From Vibrio diabolicus (GTDB taxonomy: Bacteria; Pseudomonadota; Gammaproteobacteria; Enterobacterales; Vibrionaceae), in contig CCKK01000003.1 of NCBI GenBank assembly GCA_001048675.1, forward strand, positions 558,001 to 622,000: a DNA stretch of 64,000 nt, given 5' to 3'. The notes under the pieces were generated by a model. It saw only the letters and a list, made by a program, of their open reading frames with translations. It made no database searches and was not told the DNA's origin. Each line of letters starts with the position of its first letter. Position 1 is the stretch's first letter. Position numbers and translations under genes: made by a program. Positions 1 through 10,625 of the stretch are shown one piece after another.

Positions 1-313
1 TTATCCAACATTTATAAGGTAAACCGTGAAGTAAGTTGAATTGCGTGAGGATGCTATTGGCAATATTCACAATCTAATTTCTCGGATAACCACCTTATAA
101 ATCAAAATCTTCAGTTCAATAAAGCGATTTGGAGTAACTACGACCAAAAGCACTAGGATATTAAATCTTTATTGAGTCTTTTATCTAATATCTGAAAACG
201 CCTCACGGCCTGACACTTCTTTCCAATTTGCCTCTAGCGGTCCCCGTTCGTTTTCCTTACATTCCCATTAACTCAGTGACGAGACGTATACCAGATACGA
301 GCAGTAGAAGACG
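1..313. other. Upstream non-coding region
   Basis: No open frame with a plausible start and ribosome site was found on either strand. A perfect 10-base inverted repeat is present: TTTATAAGGT at 11-20 and ACCTTATAAA at 92-101. The right half presumably holds the promoter of the M23 peptidase/bactofilin operon, but I cannot point to clear -35/-10 boxes. Confidence 0.5.
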
Positions 314-1267
314 ATGAAAGACCAGTTGACGATCTCTATATCAACCATCAATGGCTCCAGACATTGGTACTTCAGTAAAAGGATGCAACGCAATCTAAAA
401 ACGTTTTTATGCTTTTTTGTCATTGCTCTGGCCGCAACCGCGATCTTAATTCATCACTTGTACACTCGCGTCGATAATGCCGCGTTAAAACAAGCTGAAT
501 TGACAGAACATTCGCGCACTATGGGTGAAGAGCTCAGCACACTGAAAGCATTAAAATCCGAGCTGGAAAGTGATCTCTCAGAGCGAGAAGAGCGAGTACA
601 ACTTGTTTCGGAGCGTTTGGGAGAGTTAGAGAAAGTCCTTGGAGTTGGAGAACATACTACCACGGATAATTTGGATGCCCGACTTGATGCGGCGGCGATT
701 ACGTCGAACGTTCGCATGGTGTTGTTAAACCAAATACCAAGCGGGTCTCCGGTCGGTAAAGCGCGGCTCTCTTCTCGCTTCGGTAAGCGCATTCATCCGG
801 TGACAAAAGTCGCTAAGATGCATCGCGGGCTCGATTTTGCCGTGAATACCGGTACTAAGGTTTATGCCCCAGCAGATGGGGTTGTGGAAGTCACCCGCCG
901 CAGCAATAAAGGCTCTGGTAACTTCCTCAGGCTGCAACATTCTTTCGGTTTTTCGAGTTCTTATTCGCACTTGAAAAAGTTCAAAGTAAAAAGTGGTCAG
1001 TTCGTCAAAAAAGGGCAACTGATTGCAATTTCCGGCAACAGTGGGCTCTCTTCTGGCCCTCACCTTCACTACGAGGTGCGTTTTGTTGGGCGAGCACTGA
1101 ATCCGAAGCCATTTGTCGATTGGAGCCTCAATGATTTCGAAGACATTTTTACTAAGGAGCGAAGAATACGATGGGAATCTTTAATCAAAACCGTGGAACA
1201 ACGAGTAGCTCAGCAGCTTCAACTCTCATCGCCAAAGGCTGTGCTGTTAGCGGAGAACTCAAAGTAG
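314..1267 (+). CDS. M23-family murein endopeptidase, membrane-anchored (TagE-like)
   Basis: A 317-aa inner-membrane protein likely to cut peptidoglycan cross-links on the periplasmic side. A short cytoplasmic N-terminus is followed by one membrane segment at about residues 31-48, a charged coiled-coil stretch at about 55-115, and a C-terminal LytM/M23 domain. The zinc ligands are visible in the motifs HRGLDFA and GPHLHYEVR, so the enzyme looks catalytically intact. The ribosome site before the ATG is weak (AGAAGAC). Its last 97 bases overlap the start of the bactofilin gene in another frame, so the two are translationally coupled or at least co-transcribed. M23 peptidase plus bactofilin is a recurrent pair in cell-shape control (Helicobacter Csd1/CcmA, Vibrio and others); the specific role here is inferred. 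Confidence 0.9.
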   Translation: MKDQLTISISTINGSRHWYFSKRMQRNLKTFLCFFVIALAATAILIHHLYTRVDNAALKQAELTEHSRTMGEELSTLKALKSELESDLSEREERVQLVSERLGELEKVLGVGEHTTTDNLDARLDAAAITSNVRMVLLNQIPSGSPVGKARLSSRFGKRIHPVTKVAKMHRGLDFAVNTGTKVYAPADGVVEVTRRSNKGSGNFLRLQHSFGFSSSYSHLKKFKVKSGQFVKKGQLIAISGNSGLSSGPHLHYEVRFVGRALNPKPFVDWSLNDFEDIFTKERRIRWESLIKTVEQRVAQQLQLSSPKAVLLAENSK

Positions 1268-1623
1268 AAAACGATGTCCAAATTGATGGCATCGTCGATG
1301 GTCAAATTAATGTAGAAGGCACTCTCGTCGTTGCAGAAAGCGGCCGAGTAAACGGTGAGATCTACGCTAAGCAACTGATCATCAATGGTATGATGGATGG
1401 TAACTGTCACGCAGAACACATTCAAGTACTTGCCAAGGGACGTGTAAGTGGGAGGATCTGGAGTAATAACCTCAGCATCGAACCGGGTGGTAAATTCTTT
1501 GGTGAGGCGGCCGAATTACCTGAAAAAGAAGTGGTGACACTGAAAGGAAAGGCTCAAGAAAACGCCAGCACGAAAGAAAACAATACCAACAATGAAAAGC
1601 GACCTGCGCGTAAATCAGCATAA
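1171..1623 (+). CDS. Bactofilin-family cytoskeletal protein
   Basis: A 150-aa protein with the bactofilin (DUF583) right-handed beta-helix. Repeating hydrophobic/glycine periodicity runs from about residue 20 to 115, for example IDGIVDGQINVEG and GRVNGEIYAKQLIING, flanked by a short disordered N-terminus and a Lys/Asn-rich tail. Bactofilins polymerise without nucleotide and position wall enzymes. The start is fixed by a strong AAGGAGCGA ribosome site at about 1153-1161 although it lies inside the upstream peptidase gene. The upstream M23 peptidase is the probable functional partner. A hairpin terminator follows about 30 bases after the stop. Confidence 0.92.
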   Translation: MGIFNQNRGTTSSSAASTLIAKGCAVSGELKVENDVQIDGIVDGQINVEGTLVVAESGRVNGEIYAKQLIINGMMDGNCHAEHIQVLAKGRVSGRIWSNNLSIEPGGKFFGEAAELPEKEVVTLKGKAQENASTKENNTNNEKRPARKSA

Positions 1624-1650
1624 ACTCTTTGGTTAAAGTGCATAAAAAAG

Positions 1651-1675
1651 AACGGCTTTCACGCCGTCTTTTTTA
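1651..1675. terminator. Bidirectional rho-independent terminator
   Basis: ACGGC/GCCGT stem with a short loop, an A-run on the left and a T-run on the right. It lies between the convergent bactofilin and M16 protease genes and can serve both. Confidence 0.75.
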
Positions 1676-1712
1676 TTACTAGAGACACGAGCTTCGTCAG
1701 AAGCTACAGTGA

Positions 1713-4463
1713 TTATTCGGCCGGATTTAAAATCATCACCGAGCGCTTTGCTTGTGGACCAAAAGCCGCTTTCGCATGCGCTTTCACGTCTTCTAATGTC
1801 ACACTCTTAGCCGCTTTCTCAACGTCAAGTAACACATCGACGCCGTAATCATGCACCAAGTAGCGTGTATACGACCATGCGCGCTGAGCAGGGTTATCAT
1901 CTAATCCTTGCATCGCTACCGCCAATTGCTTCGCTGCCGTATCCACTTCTTTTTGCGTGATGTTCGAAGCTAGGTCATCAAACATTTTGCCTAACTTGCT
2001 ATCTAAAACTGCCACGTCTTCGGGCTCAACTTGAGATTCCAAGAGCCAATCAGAGATTGGTTCGCGATCTTGCGTCACAGTGTAAATATTTGGGCTGTAA
2101 TCGAGACTAGACTCTTCTCGCACAATATCCAAAACACGCGCATTACTGATACGTTGCAAAATATCTTCGATAACCGTATCCCTTGCCGTACGTTGGTAAT
2201 CGTTCGTGTTAGTCAAACGCATTACATACAAGGATGAAGGTTCATGACCATCCGCAACGACTGTTCGCGCCGGCACGTCGGTGTTGAACGCAACATGGTA
2301 ATCAATCGAACGACCCGGTTTCATCTCGATGGAGGCCACATACTTACGCAAGAGTGGCGTAATTTCTTCCGGCTCGACATTTGCCACAATGACCATCTTA
2401 AAACCATCATTGGTTTTGAAAAGTTGCTCATGCACCGCCAGTATTTGCTCGGAAGTCACTTGTTCAACATCATCACTGGACACGATACGATGACGACTAC
2501 CCGGCAAATAAGAATTGCCGTTTGCTTTCTGAATCAGTTTTCCCATCGGCGATTCAAAAAAAGCGCCACTCTGCTGTTTAAACTCTTGCTTTGCTGCCGC
2601 CATCTGGCGCTCGTCGACTTTAATCTCCGTCGCTAGGTTGTATAGTCCATTCAACGCGTAAGTTAAATGCGTTGTTGGCGCGGTAATTTGTGAACCGTGA
2701 CTGGTCGCATCAAGAATCGCGCTAAGCGCAATGTTATTTTTGCGTAAGTAACTGTCTAACTCTGAACCAGAAAATGCCCCTAACCCACTGCGTATCGCCG
2801 TCGTTGCGGCGATTTCATACGCAGTATATAACGCTGGATCAACGGCGGCTTTACCGCCTTGGCTCGCATAGTAAATATAAGCTCGACCACCCGCTTTGGC
2901 ATCTTTTTGGAACCACACTTCGACACCGTTTGATAGCGTATAAACTTGAAAGCCACCCGCTTCCTGACGCATGCTGGTGATGGTACCTTCTTGAGTAGGC
3001 TGTAAGAATCCATCCACTTTGTCATACATCTCTAACGGTTTTTCGCCAGTTTGGAGGTAGGCACTGTATAGATCGGTAAATACATCATTGAACTGAGCTG
3101 ACGTTTCACTTTTCCCCAACCCAATCACAAAGATTGGTTGCTCAGACAACAAGGCATTCAATTGCGTGTTAATGCTCTCTAGATTCTCGTTGTTGATGAA
3201 TTCAGACAAACTCTGGGCGTAACTCTCTTTTGATTGACTCACACTGCCTTGGTCAATTTGGAAAACGCGCGCTTCTGCATAACTGTTTGGCTTACGTTGG
3301 TCCCAGTCTGAATCAATATTTGCGAGCTCACCTTGCCAATTTGACATGATGCTCTCTAACTCAGATTGCGTCGCACCATAATCTCTCAGTGACGCCAACG
3401 TGCTGATGAAAGTTTGATGCATTTGTTCACGACGCTCAGGCCCAAACGAAATACCTGCCGACATCATGCGCTGGTAGTTGGAATAGTAAGGCTGGGCATA
3501 AGCATACTGAAAAGGTTCAGCGGCATCATTAAGTACACGAATCAGACGTTGTTGAATTAGCTGTGTTGCGACTTCATCACGCCACACTTGATGCTGTTGT
3601 TCAATCGTAGTGCTGCCACTTAGACCACGCTCAATCACTAAATGAAGGCTTGGTGATTCCATCGTGTTACTTGGCAAGATTCGGTTTTGGTTGTTCACTC
3701 GAATATCGCGGCGCTTCTCTATTACGGTATCCGACGTGCTTTCCCAGTTCGAGAATTTGTTTTTGATAATATTGGACAGTGAATCCACGTCGATATTACC
3801 GGTCACAACCAACTCGGCATTTTTTGGTTGGTACCACTTGTCGTAAAACGCTTTTAGCTTGCTTGATGAGGCATTTTGAATCGCTTCGCGAGTACCAATT
3901 GGGTCGTGTTCACCATACATAGTGCCTTCAATCGACGATTGATAAGCATGCATAGAAAAGGACTTATCATCCGGGTTAGCACGTCGCCATTCACCAAGGA
4001 TCACCCCTTTTTCTTTCTCTACTTGTTCAGGAGCAAACTGAAGTCCGTTTCCGATATCTCTCATCCACTTCAGGGCATCTTCCAGCTTTGTATTATTGGC
4101 AAGATCAAGTTGGTAAGAAGTTTGCTGATAAGTGGTAAAGGCGTTGATATCGGCACCAAAGCTACCACCAGATTGCTCGAAAAGTTTAACAACGTCGTTG
4201 CCGGTAAAATGCGTGCTGCCATTAAACGCCATGTGCTCAACAAAGTGAGCATAACCTTTTTGATTGGTTTCTTCTTGGAATGAGCCGACATTCAGAACCA
4301 AACGGACCGATACTTCTTGGTCTTTTGTTGGGTAAAGATGGTATTTCATACCGTTCGATAACTGGTCGACATGCCAGTTGGCGTCAGGCTGAATCGGCGT
4401 CGATTGTTGTGTCAGAGCACACCCTGACAGTAATAACGCGGGGACTAACAATATACTGCGCAT
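1713..4463 (-). CDS. M16-family zinc metalloprotease, lipoprotein (PqqL-like)
   Basis: A 916-aa insulinase-fold protease. The chosen ATG (4463) gives a lipoprotein signal with lipobox LLSGC and Cys at residue 15; a TTG six codons upstream would spoil the signal peptide. The inverted zinc motif HFVEH is at about residues 73-77, followed by a Glu-rich helix (EKEKGVILGEW) that normally supplies the third ligand. The length fits a two-half PqqL/pitrilysin-like protein with an inactive second half. It is probably an envelope-attached peptidase that degrades small proteins or peptides. It is monocistronic, convergent with the bactofilin operon. An AT-rich stretch upstream contains a half-match to a Fur site (ATTATCA at about 4582), which is weak evidence for iron control. 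Confidence 0.92.
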   Translation of the reverse strand: MRSILLVPALLLSGCALTQQSTPIQPDANWHVDQLSNGMKYHLYPTKDQEVSVRLVLNVGSFQEETNQKGYAHFVEHMAFNGSTHFTGNDVVKLFEQSGGSFGADINAFTTYQQTSYQLDLANNTKLEDALKWMRDIGNGLQFAPEQVEKEKGVILGEWRRANPDDKSFSMHAYQSSIEGTMYGEHDPIGTREAIQNASSSKLKAFYDKWYQPKNAELVVTGNIDVDSLSNIIKNKFSNWESTSDTVIEKRRDIRVNNQNRILPSNTMESPSLHLVIERGLSGSTTIEQQHQVWRDEVATQLIQQRLIRVLNDAAEPFQYAYAQPYYSNYQRMMSAGISFGPERREQMHQTFISTLASLRDYGATQSELESIMSNWQGELANIDSDWDQRKPNSYAEARVFQIDQGSVSQSKESYAQSLSEFINNENLESINTQLNALLSEQPIFVIGLGKSETSAQFNDVFTDLYSAYLQTGEKPLEMYDKVDGFLQPTQEGTITSMRQEAGGFQVYTLSNGVEVWFQKDAKAGGRAYIYYASQGGKAAVDPALYTAYEIAATTAIRSGLGAFSGSELDSYLRKNNIALSAILDATSHGSQITAPTTHLTYALNGLYNLATEIKVDERQMAAAKQEFKQQSGAFFESPMGKLIQKANGNSYLPGSRHRIVSSDDVEQVTSEQILAVHEQLFKTNDGFKMVIVANVEPEEITPLLRKYVASIEMKPGRSIDYHVAFNTDVPARTVVADGHEPSSLYVMRLTNTNDYQRTARDTVIEDILQRISNARVLDIVREESSLDYSPNIYTVTQDREPISDWLLESQVEPEDVAVLDSKLGKMFDDLASNITQKEVDTAAKQLAVAMQGLDDNPAQRAWSYTRYLVHDYGVDVLLDVEKAAKSVTLEDVKAHAKAAFGPQAKRSVMILNPAE

Positions 4464-4827
4464 AACTATTGCCCATAACAATGATTAAGCCGATTAATAT
4501 AATCCTCGTTCGATGACCTTCACATTTTTAATGGATTATTTACTACTCAAACGTGACGTAAATCACCTTTTAATGAAATCAATTATCATTTACAAAAATA
4601 GACAAATCCTTACTTTACAAATAGATAAATAACACAGCTTAAAAGCCTTTTTCTTATTTGATGTAAAACTCAAAATCGCGACATGGAGTCAGTATTTATT
4701 TTGAGCAATAAAATATAATTATTGAACAGATTCGAATCTGACTTTCTGCTGCATATTCAACGGCTCGGTGAGTCCTGATGAGAATAAAAACACAACAACT
4801 ATTATTCAAAGATCTATTATTCGCTTT
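4464..4827. other. AT-rich divergent intergenic region
   Basis: Separates the M16 protease (minus) from the chemoreceptor (plus). It is rich in A/T runs and probably carries both promoters. TGAAATC-A-ATTATCA near 4574-4588 resembles a Fur box in its right half only. If the chemoreceptor starts at the GTG at 4768, the last 60 bases are coding. Confidence 0.4.
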
Positions 4828-6714
4828 ATGTTCAAAAATCTATCATTAAAAAACAAACTGGCAATCTCTGCCAGTGCTGCCATCATTCTCGGGGGAGTGC
4901 TGGTAGAAGGGCTGTCTTTTCGAGATTCATTAAACAGACTGGATGTCGAAGTCGCGCAACGACTAGAGAGCACCAGCGCATCTTACAATCAATACGTAAA
5001 GGACTGGTTACTCTCAAAAGAGCGAGCACTGACGTCACTCTCTTCCGATTCAGAGAAGCGTTCTCTGGTTACGCACTTGAAACAAGTCCGAGACTCTGGC
5101 GCGTTTGATAACGTCTTTCTCGCTTACCCAGACGGCTCACAAGACAACGCCAATGGGGTGGTTTTGCCACCAGGTAATAACGACCCACGCAAATGGGGTT
5201 GGTACACCAACGCCATTGCCAATCCATCGAAAGTCTTTATGGATAACCCAACCGTCGCAGCGGCCACGGGGGCCAACGTCGTGTCGCTCGGTAAAGCCCT
5301 GCAACTACATGGTCAAACCGTCGTTCTGGGTGCAGATGTCGAAATTGGAGATATTTTAAACAGCCTCAACCAAGTGATCCTGCCGGGTGAAGGCTATATG
5401 TTTATTGCCAATGAACAGGGCAATATTTTCACCCATAACGACGGTAAGCTGCTGAATCAACCTGTTAGCAAGCTGGGCCTAAACAACAGCGATATTACCT
5501 CTGCCGCACGTTCCGGCACAGAGCGTCGTGTCTCGATTAACAACACCGAATATGTGGTTTACGCGCGCCATATTGAGGGCACCAAACTCACAACGGTCAC
5601 AGTGTTAGATCAAAACTCGTTGGTTGCCCCACTTTACGATGCTGTTTGGGATCAGATCATCGCAACCACCATCGTCGTCGTTATCTGTGTGGCTTTGTTT
5701 AATCTGCTATGTAACATCTTGTTCCGTCCGCTCTACAACGTTTCGAATGCGCTCGCACAAATCGCAAACGGCAGCGGCGACCTAACTCAACGCATCAAAG
5801 TAGAAAACCGTGACGAAGTTGGTGAGCTGGCTGAAAACTTCAACCAGTTCGTTGAAAGTTTGCAGCAACTTATTGGTCACATTCGTCACCAAGCGGAAGA
5901 ACTGAGCCAACAATCGGAGCTGAGCACGAATCGCGCGAATCAATCGGTTTCCGATCTGAACCATCAGCAACAAGAAATCACTATGGTGGCGACCGCTGTG
6001 ACTGAAATGGCATCGGCAACGCAAGAGATTGCAGCACATGCGGAGCAGACGGCTAAAGCCGCTCAAGACTCTTCAGCAAGCACACAAAACGGTCATGAGT
6101 TGGTGATCAACTCCAAATCGTCCATCAATAATTTGTCTTCTGAAGTCAACCAAGCGAGCGTTGTCATCGGTGAGCTCAACCAGCACGCGCAAGACATCTC
6201 AACCGTGCTATCAACGATTCGAGACATCGCAGAGCAAACCAACTTACTGGCTCTGAATGCGGCGATTGAAGCGGCACGTGCAGGTGAACAAGGTCGCGGT
6301 TTTGCCGTTGTTGCAGACGAGGTGCGCGTGCTATCACAACGCACACACACCTCAACCGAAGAGATTCGCTCGACGATCGAGACTTTGCAACAGACCACAC
6401 AACGCGCTGTGACCATCATGGATACAAGCTCTCAACTTGCCCAAGGATCAGTGGAAGATGCCGATCGCGCAGCACTGGCTCTGGATGAAATCAACGCGGC
6501 CGTTGCGTTGATCAGCGATATGGCAACGCAAATCGCGACCGCAGCCGAAGAGCAAACGCACGTAACCAATGAAATCACACAAAACGTCACGTCAATTAAA
6601 GATGTGACTGATCACTTGGTGGTTGGTGCCGAAGAATCGATGAATCAATCTGCTGAGCTGAAATCACAAGCCGAGGATCTCAACTCGAAAGTAGCGACGT
6701 TTAAACTGGCTTAA
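4828..6714 (+). CDS. Methyl-accepting chemotaxis protein with Cache sensor domain
   Basis: A 628-aa transmembrane chemoreceptor. Order: first membrane helix at about residues 8-25, a periplasmic dCache-type sensor (motif WGWYTNAI and a following [10 protein letters not shown]), a second membrane helix at about 275-298 ([18 protein letters not shown]), HAMP, and a methyl-accepting cytoplasmic domain with the conserved hairpin tip [17 protein letters not shown]. There is no C-terminal CheR-tethering pentapeptide. I chose the ATG giving [11 protein letters not shown]; an in-frame GTG at 4768 would add 20 polar residues and neither start has a strong ribosome site. Cache domains often bind amino acids or small organic acids, but the ligand cannot be read from sequence. 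It is monocistronic, ending in a strong terminator. Confidence 0.93.
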   Translation: MFKNLSLKNKLAISASAAIILGGVLVEGLSFRDSLNRLDVEVAQRLESTSASYNQYVKDWLLSKERALTSLSSDSEKRSLVTHLKQVRDSGAFDNVFLAYPDGSQDNANGVVLPPGNNDPRKWGWYTNAIANPSKVFMDNPTVAAATGANVVSLGKALQLHGQTVVLGADVEIGDILNSLNQVILPGEGYMFIANEQGNIFTHNDGKLLNQPVSKLGLNNSDITSAARSGTERRVSINNTEYVVYARHIEGTKLTTVTVLDQNSLVAPLYDAVWDQIIATTIVVVICVALFNLLCNILFRPLYNVSNALAQIANGSGDLTQRIKVENRDEVGELAENFNQFVESLQQLIGHIRHQAEELSQQSELSTNRANQSVSDLNHQQQEITMVATAVTEMASATQEIAAHAEQTAKAAQDSSASTQNGHELVINSKSSINNLSSEVNQASVVIGELNQHAQDISTVLSTIRDIAEQTNLLALNAAIEAARAGEQGRGFAVVADEVRVLSQRTHTSTEEIRSTIETLQQTTQRAVTIMDTSSQLAQGSVEDADRAALALDEINAAVALISDMATQIATAAEEQTHVTNEITQNVTSIKDVTDHLVVGAEESMNQSAELKSQAEDLNSKVATFKLA

Positions 6715-6745
6715 ACGCCACGTTAGGAACGCACTTAAAAACAAC

Positions 6746-6785
6746 AAACCCCGCTAGCAAATGTATAACTAGCGGGGTTTATTTT
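6746..6785. terminator. Bidirectional rho-independent terminator
   Basis: Perfect 12-bp stem AAACCCCGCTAG / CTAGCGGGGTTT with an 11-base loop and T-rich tracts on both strands. It serves the chemoreceptor and the convergent psuA-pvu operon. Confidence 0.9.
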
Positions 6786-6831
6786 TATGGCTCGACGTTT
6801 TTATTGCAGATAGCTTTCGAAAGACGTAAAC

Positions 6832-7596
6832 CTACACCGCCACACACATCGGCGTACCTGAGATTGGGTCGTTAAATACTCTCGCTTGTAAATCAAACAC
6901 CGATGCCAACATGCCCTCTGTTAGTACCTCTTGCGGTGTTCCCTGCGTGACTAACTGACCTTTTTCCAACACCACCAAATGATCGCAGTAACGGCACGCT
7001 TGGTTTAGATCGTGCAGCACTACGACCACTGTTTTGCCTTTGTCGTTCATCTGCCTCATGAGTCTCATCAGCTCAACTTGGTGAGAGAGATCCAAGTAAG
7101 TGGTTGGCTCATCAAGCATCACTACGTCGGTATCTTGCGCCATTACCATCGCAATCCACGCCCTTTGCCTTTGACCGCCAGACAGCGATTCAACTGGTTT
7201 GTCAGCAAACTCAATCACGCCAGTATCTTGCATTGCTTGCTCGACTAAGGTCTTGTCTTGTTGACTTAACCGGCCCCAATGAGAGAGATAAGGCGAGCGG
7301 CCATATTCGACCAGTTTTCTGACGGTAATACCTTCAGGACTGACAAGAATCTGCGGCAGCAAAGACAACGAACGCGCCAAGCGTTTATCACCGTAGCTGC
7401 TTAGTGGTTTGTCGTCATACAACACTTGGCCAGAAGCGGGTTTATTGATGCGTACCAAGGTTTTTAATAGTGTCGACTTACCGCAACCATTTGGGCCAAC
7501 TAGTGCGGTAATTTTACCTTGAGGAATCGACAAAGAGAGATCTGGAATGATGGTCTGTTTGCCGTACGCGACGGATAAGTTCTGCGTTCGTAACAT
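6832..7596 (-). CDS. pvuE: Ferric vibrioferrin ABC transporter ATPase PvuE
   Basis: A 254-aa ATP-binding subunit of the FecE/FhuC class that powers import of ferric vibrioferrin across the inner membrane. It has Walker A GPNGCGKSTLL, signature LSGGQRQRAW, Walker B VVMLDEPT and the switch His in VVVLHDLNQ. The ATG at 7596 follows an AGAGG site and lies two bases after the pvuD stop; an upstream TTG (7605) would overlap pvuD and is less likely. It is the last gene of the psuA-pvuABCDE operon. Confidence 0.95.
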   Translation of the reverse strand: MLRTQNLSVAYGKQTIIPDLSLSIPQGKITALVGPNGCGKSTLLKTLVRINKPASGQVLYDDKPLSSYGDKRLARSLSLLPQILVSPEGITVRKLVEYGRSPYLSHWGRLSQQDKTLVEQAMQDTGVIEFADKPVESLSGGQRQRAWIAMVMAQDTDVVMLDEPTTYLDLSHQVELMRLMRQMNDKGKTVVVVLHDLNQACRYCDHLVVLEKGQLVTQGTPQEVLTEGMLASVFDLQARVFNDPISGTPMCVAV

Positions 7597-7598
7597 GC

Positions 7599-8566
7599 TT
7601 ACCAACCTCTATAACGATACAAAAGAAAAATGAAATATGGTGCGCCAATAACAGATGTCAGCACTCCCGCTGGTAGCTCAATTGGCGGCTGTAAGCCTCT
7701 CGCTAAACCATCGGCGCAAATCACCAACAAAGCGCCAAGGGTTGCAGCGGCTGGAATCAACAACTTGTGGTTGTGGCCAAACAGCAAACGCGCAAGATGC
7801 GGCGCAAGCAGGCCAACAAAGCTGATTGTACCTGCCACAGACACACTGATGCTCGCCAATAGCACGGCAGCAATCAGCGCAAGAATTTGGATCTGTCTTG
7901 GTTTCGTGCCAAGTGTAGTGGCGCTTTCTTCTCCCAGTCCCATCACATCTAACCTCCATGCCAACCAAAACGCCAATGGCAGTAGCAGCAATAGAGCACT
8001 CCAAATAAACGGCACTTGTTGCCAGTTTCGTCCCCACAAACTGCCGGTTAGCCATACCATCGCCGTGTTGATTTCGATAGGGTGCACAATCAGAAGAAAA
8101 TCGATACCGCTGGCTAAAAATGCGCTGACAGCAACACCAATCAGCGCCAAACGTGCAGGTGTTGGTTTTGACCAGTAAGCCAGCACAGCAATAAAGCCAG
8201 CAGCAAGCAAGCCTCCCGCCATGGCGACCATCGGCAACATTGCCACTGGCGCATTTGGATACAGCACCAAACAAGCGGTAGCCGCCAGTCCAGCTCCAGC
8301 GCTTATCCCCATTAAATCTGGTGAGGCAAGTGGATTACGGATGACGCCTTGCACTAAAACGCCTGACAGCCCCAACCCAGCGCCCACGCCAATGGCGAGC
8401 AACATTCTCGGCAATCGATATTGGTGAATCACAAAGTCCGAATCAGAGAAAGAAAACAGCAATGCAAAAACCTGTTGAGCCGACATGTTCGCCGCGCCAA
8501 CAAACAGCGTGAGAGAAGACGCAATCAGCAACAATCCAACTAATGCAAACAGTTTGGTTTGATTCA

Positions 8567-8570
<4 letters not shown>
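7599..8570 (-). CDS. pvuD: Ferric vibrioferrin ABC transporter permease PvuD
   Basis: A 323-aa FecCD-family permease with about nine to ten hydrophobic helices; typical segments are GVLVQGVIRNPLASPDLMG and TISFVGLLAPHLARLLFG (the latter is the usual site of contact with the ATPase). The start overlaps the pvuC stop (ATGATGA), so ATG at 8570 or the adjacent one at 8567 is used, with AATGAGG as ribosome site. It pairs with PvuC to form the membrane channel. Confidence 0.94.
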
Positions 8571-10526
<1,956 letters not shown>

Positions 10527-10625
10527 CTTGCTTTTCCAGTGCTAAGAGTTTTCCAGTACCTAAGATCGGCAAAGTCGCCAAGGTAAATTGGCGACTTTTC
10601 TTTTCAAACTCGGTGAACGAAACGC

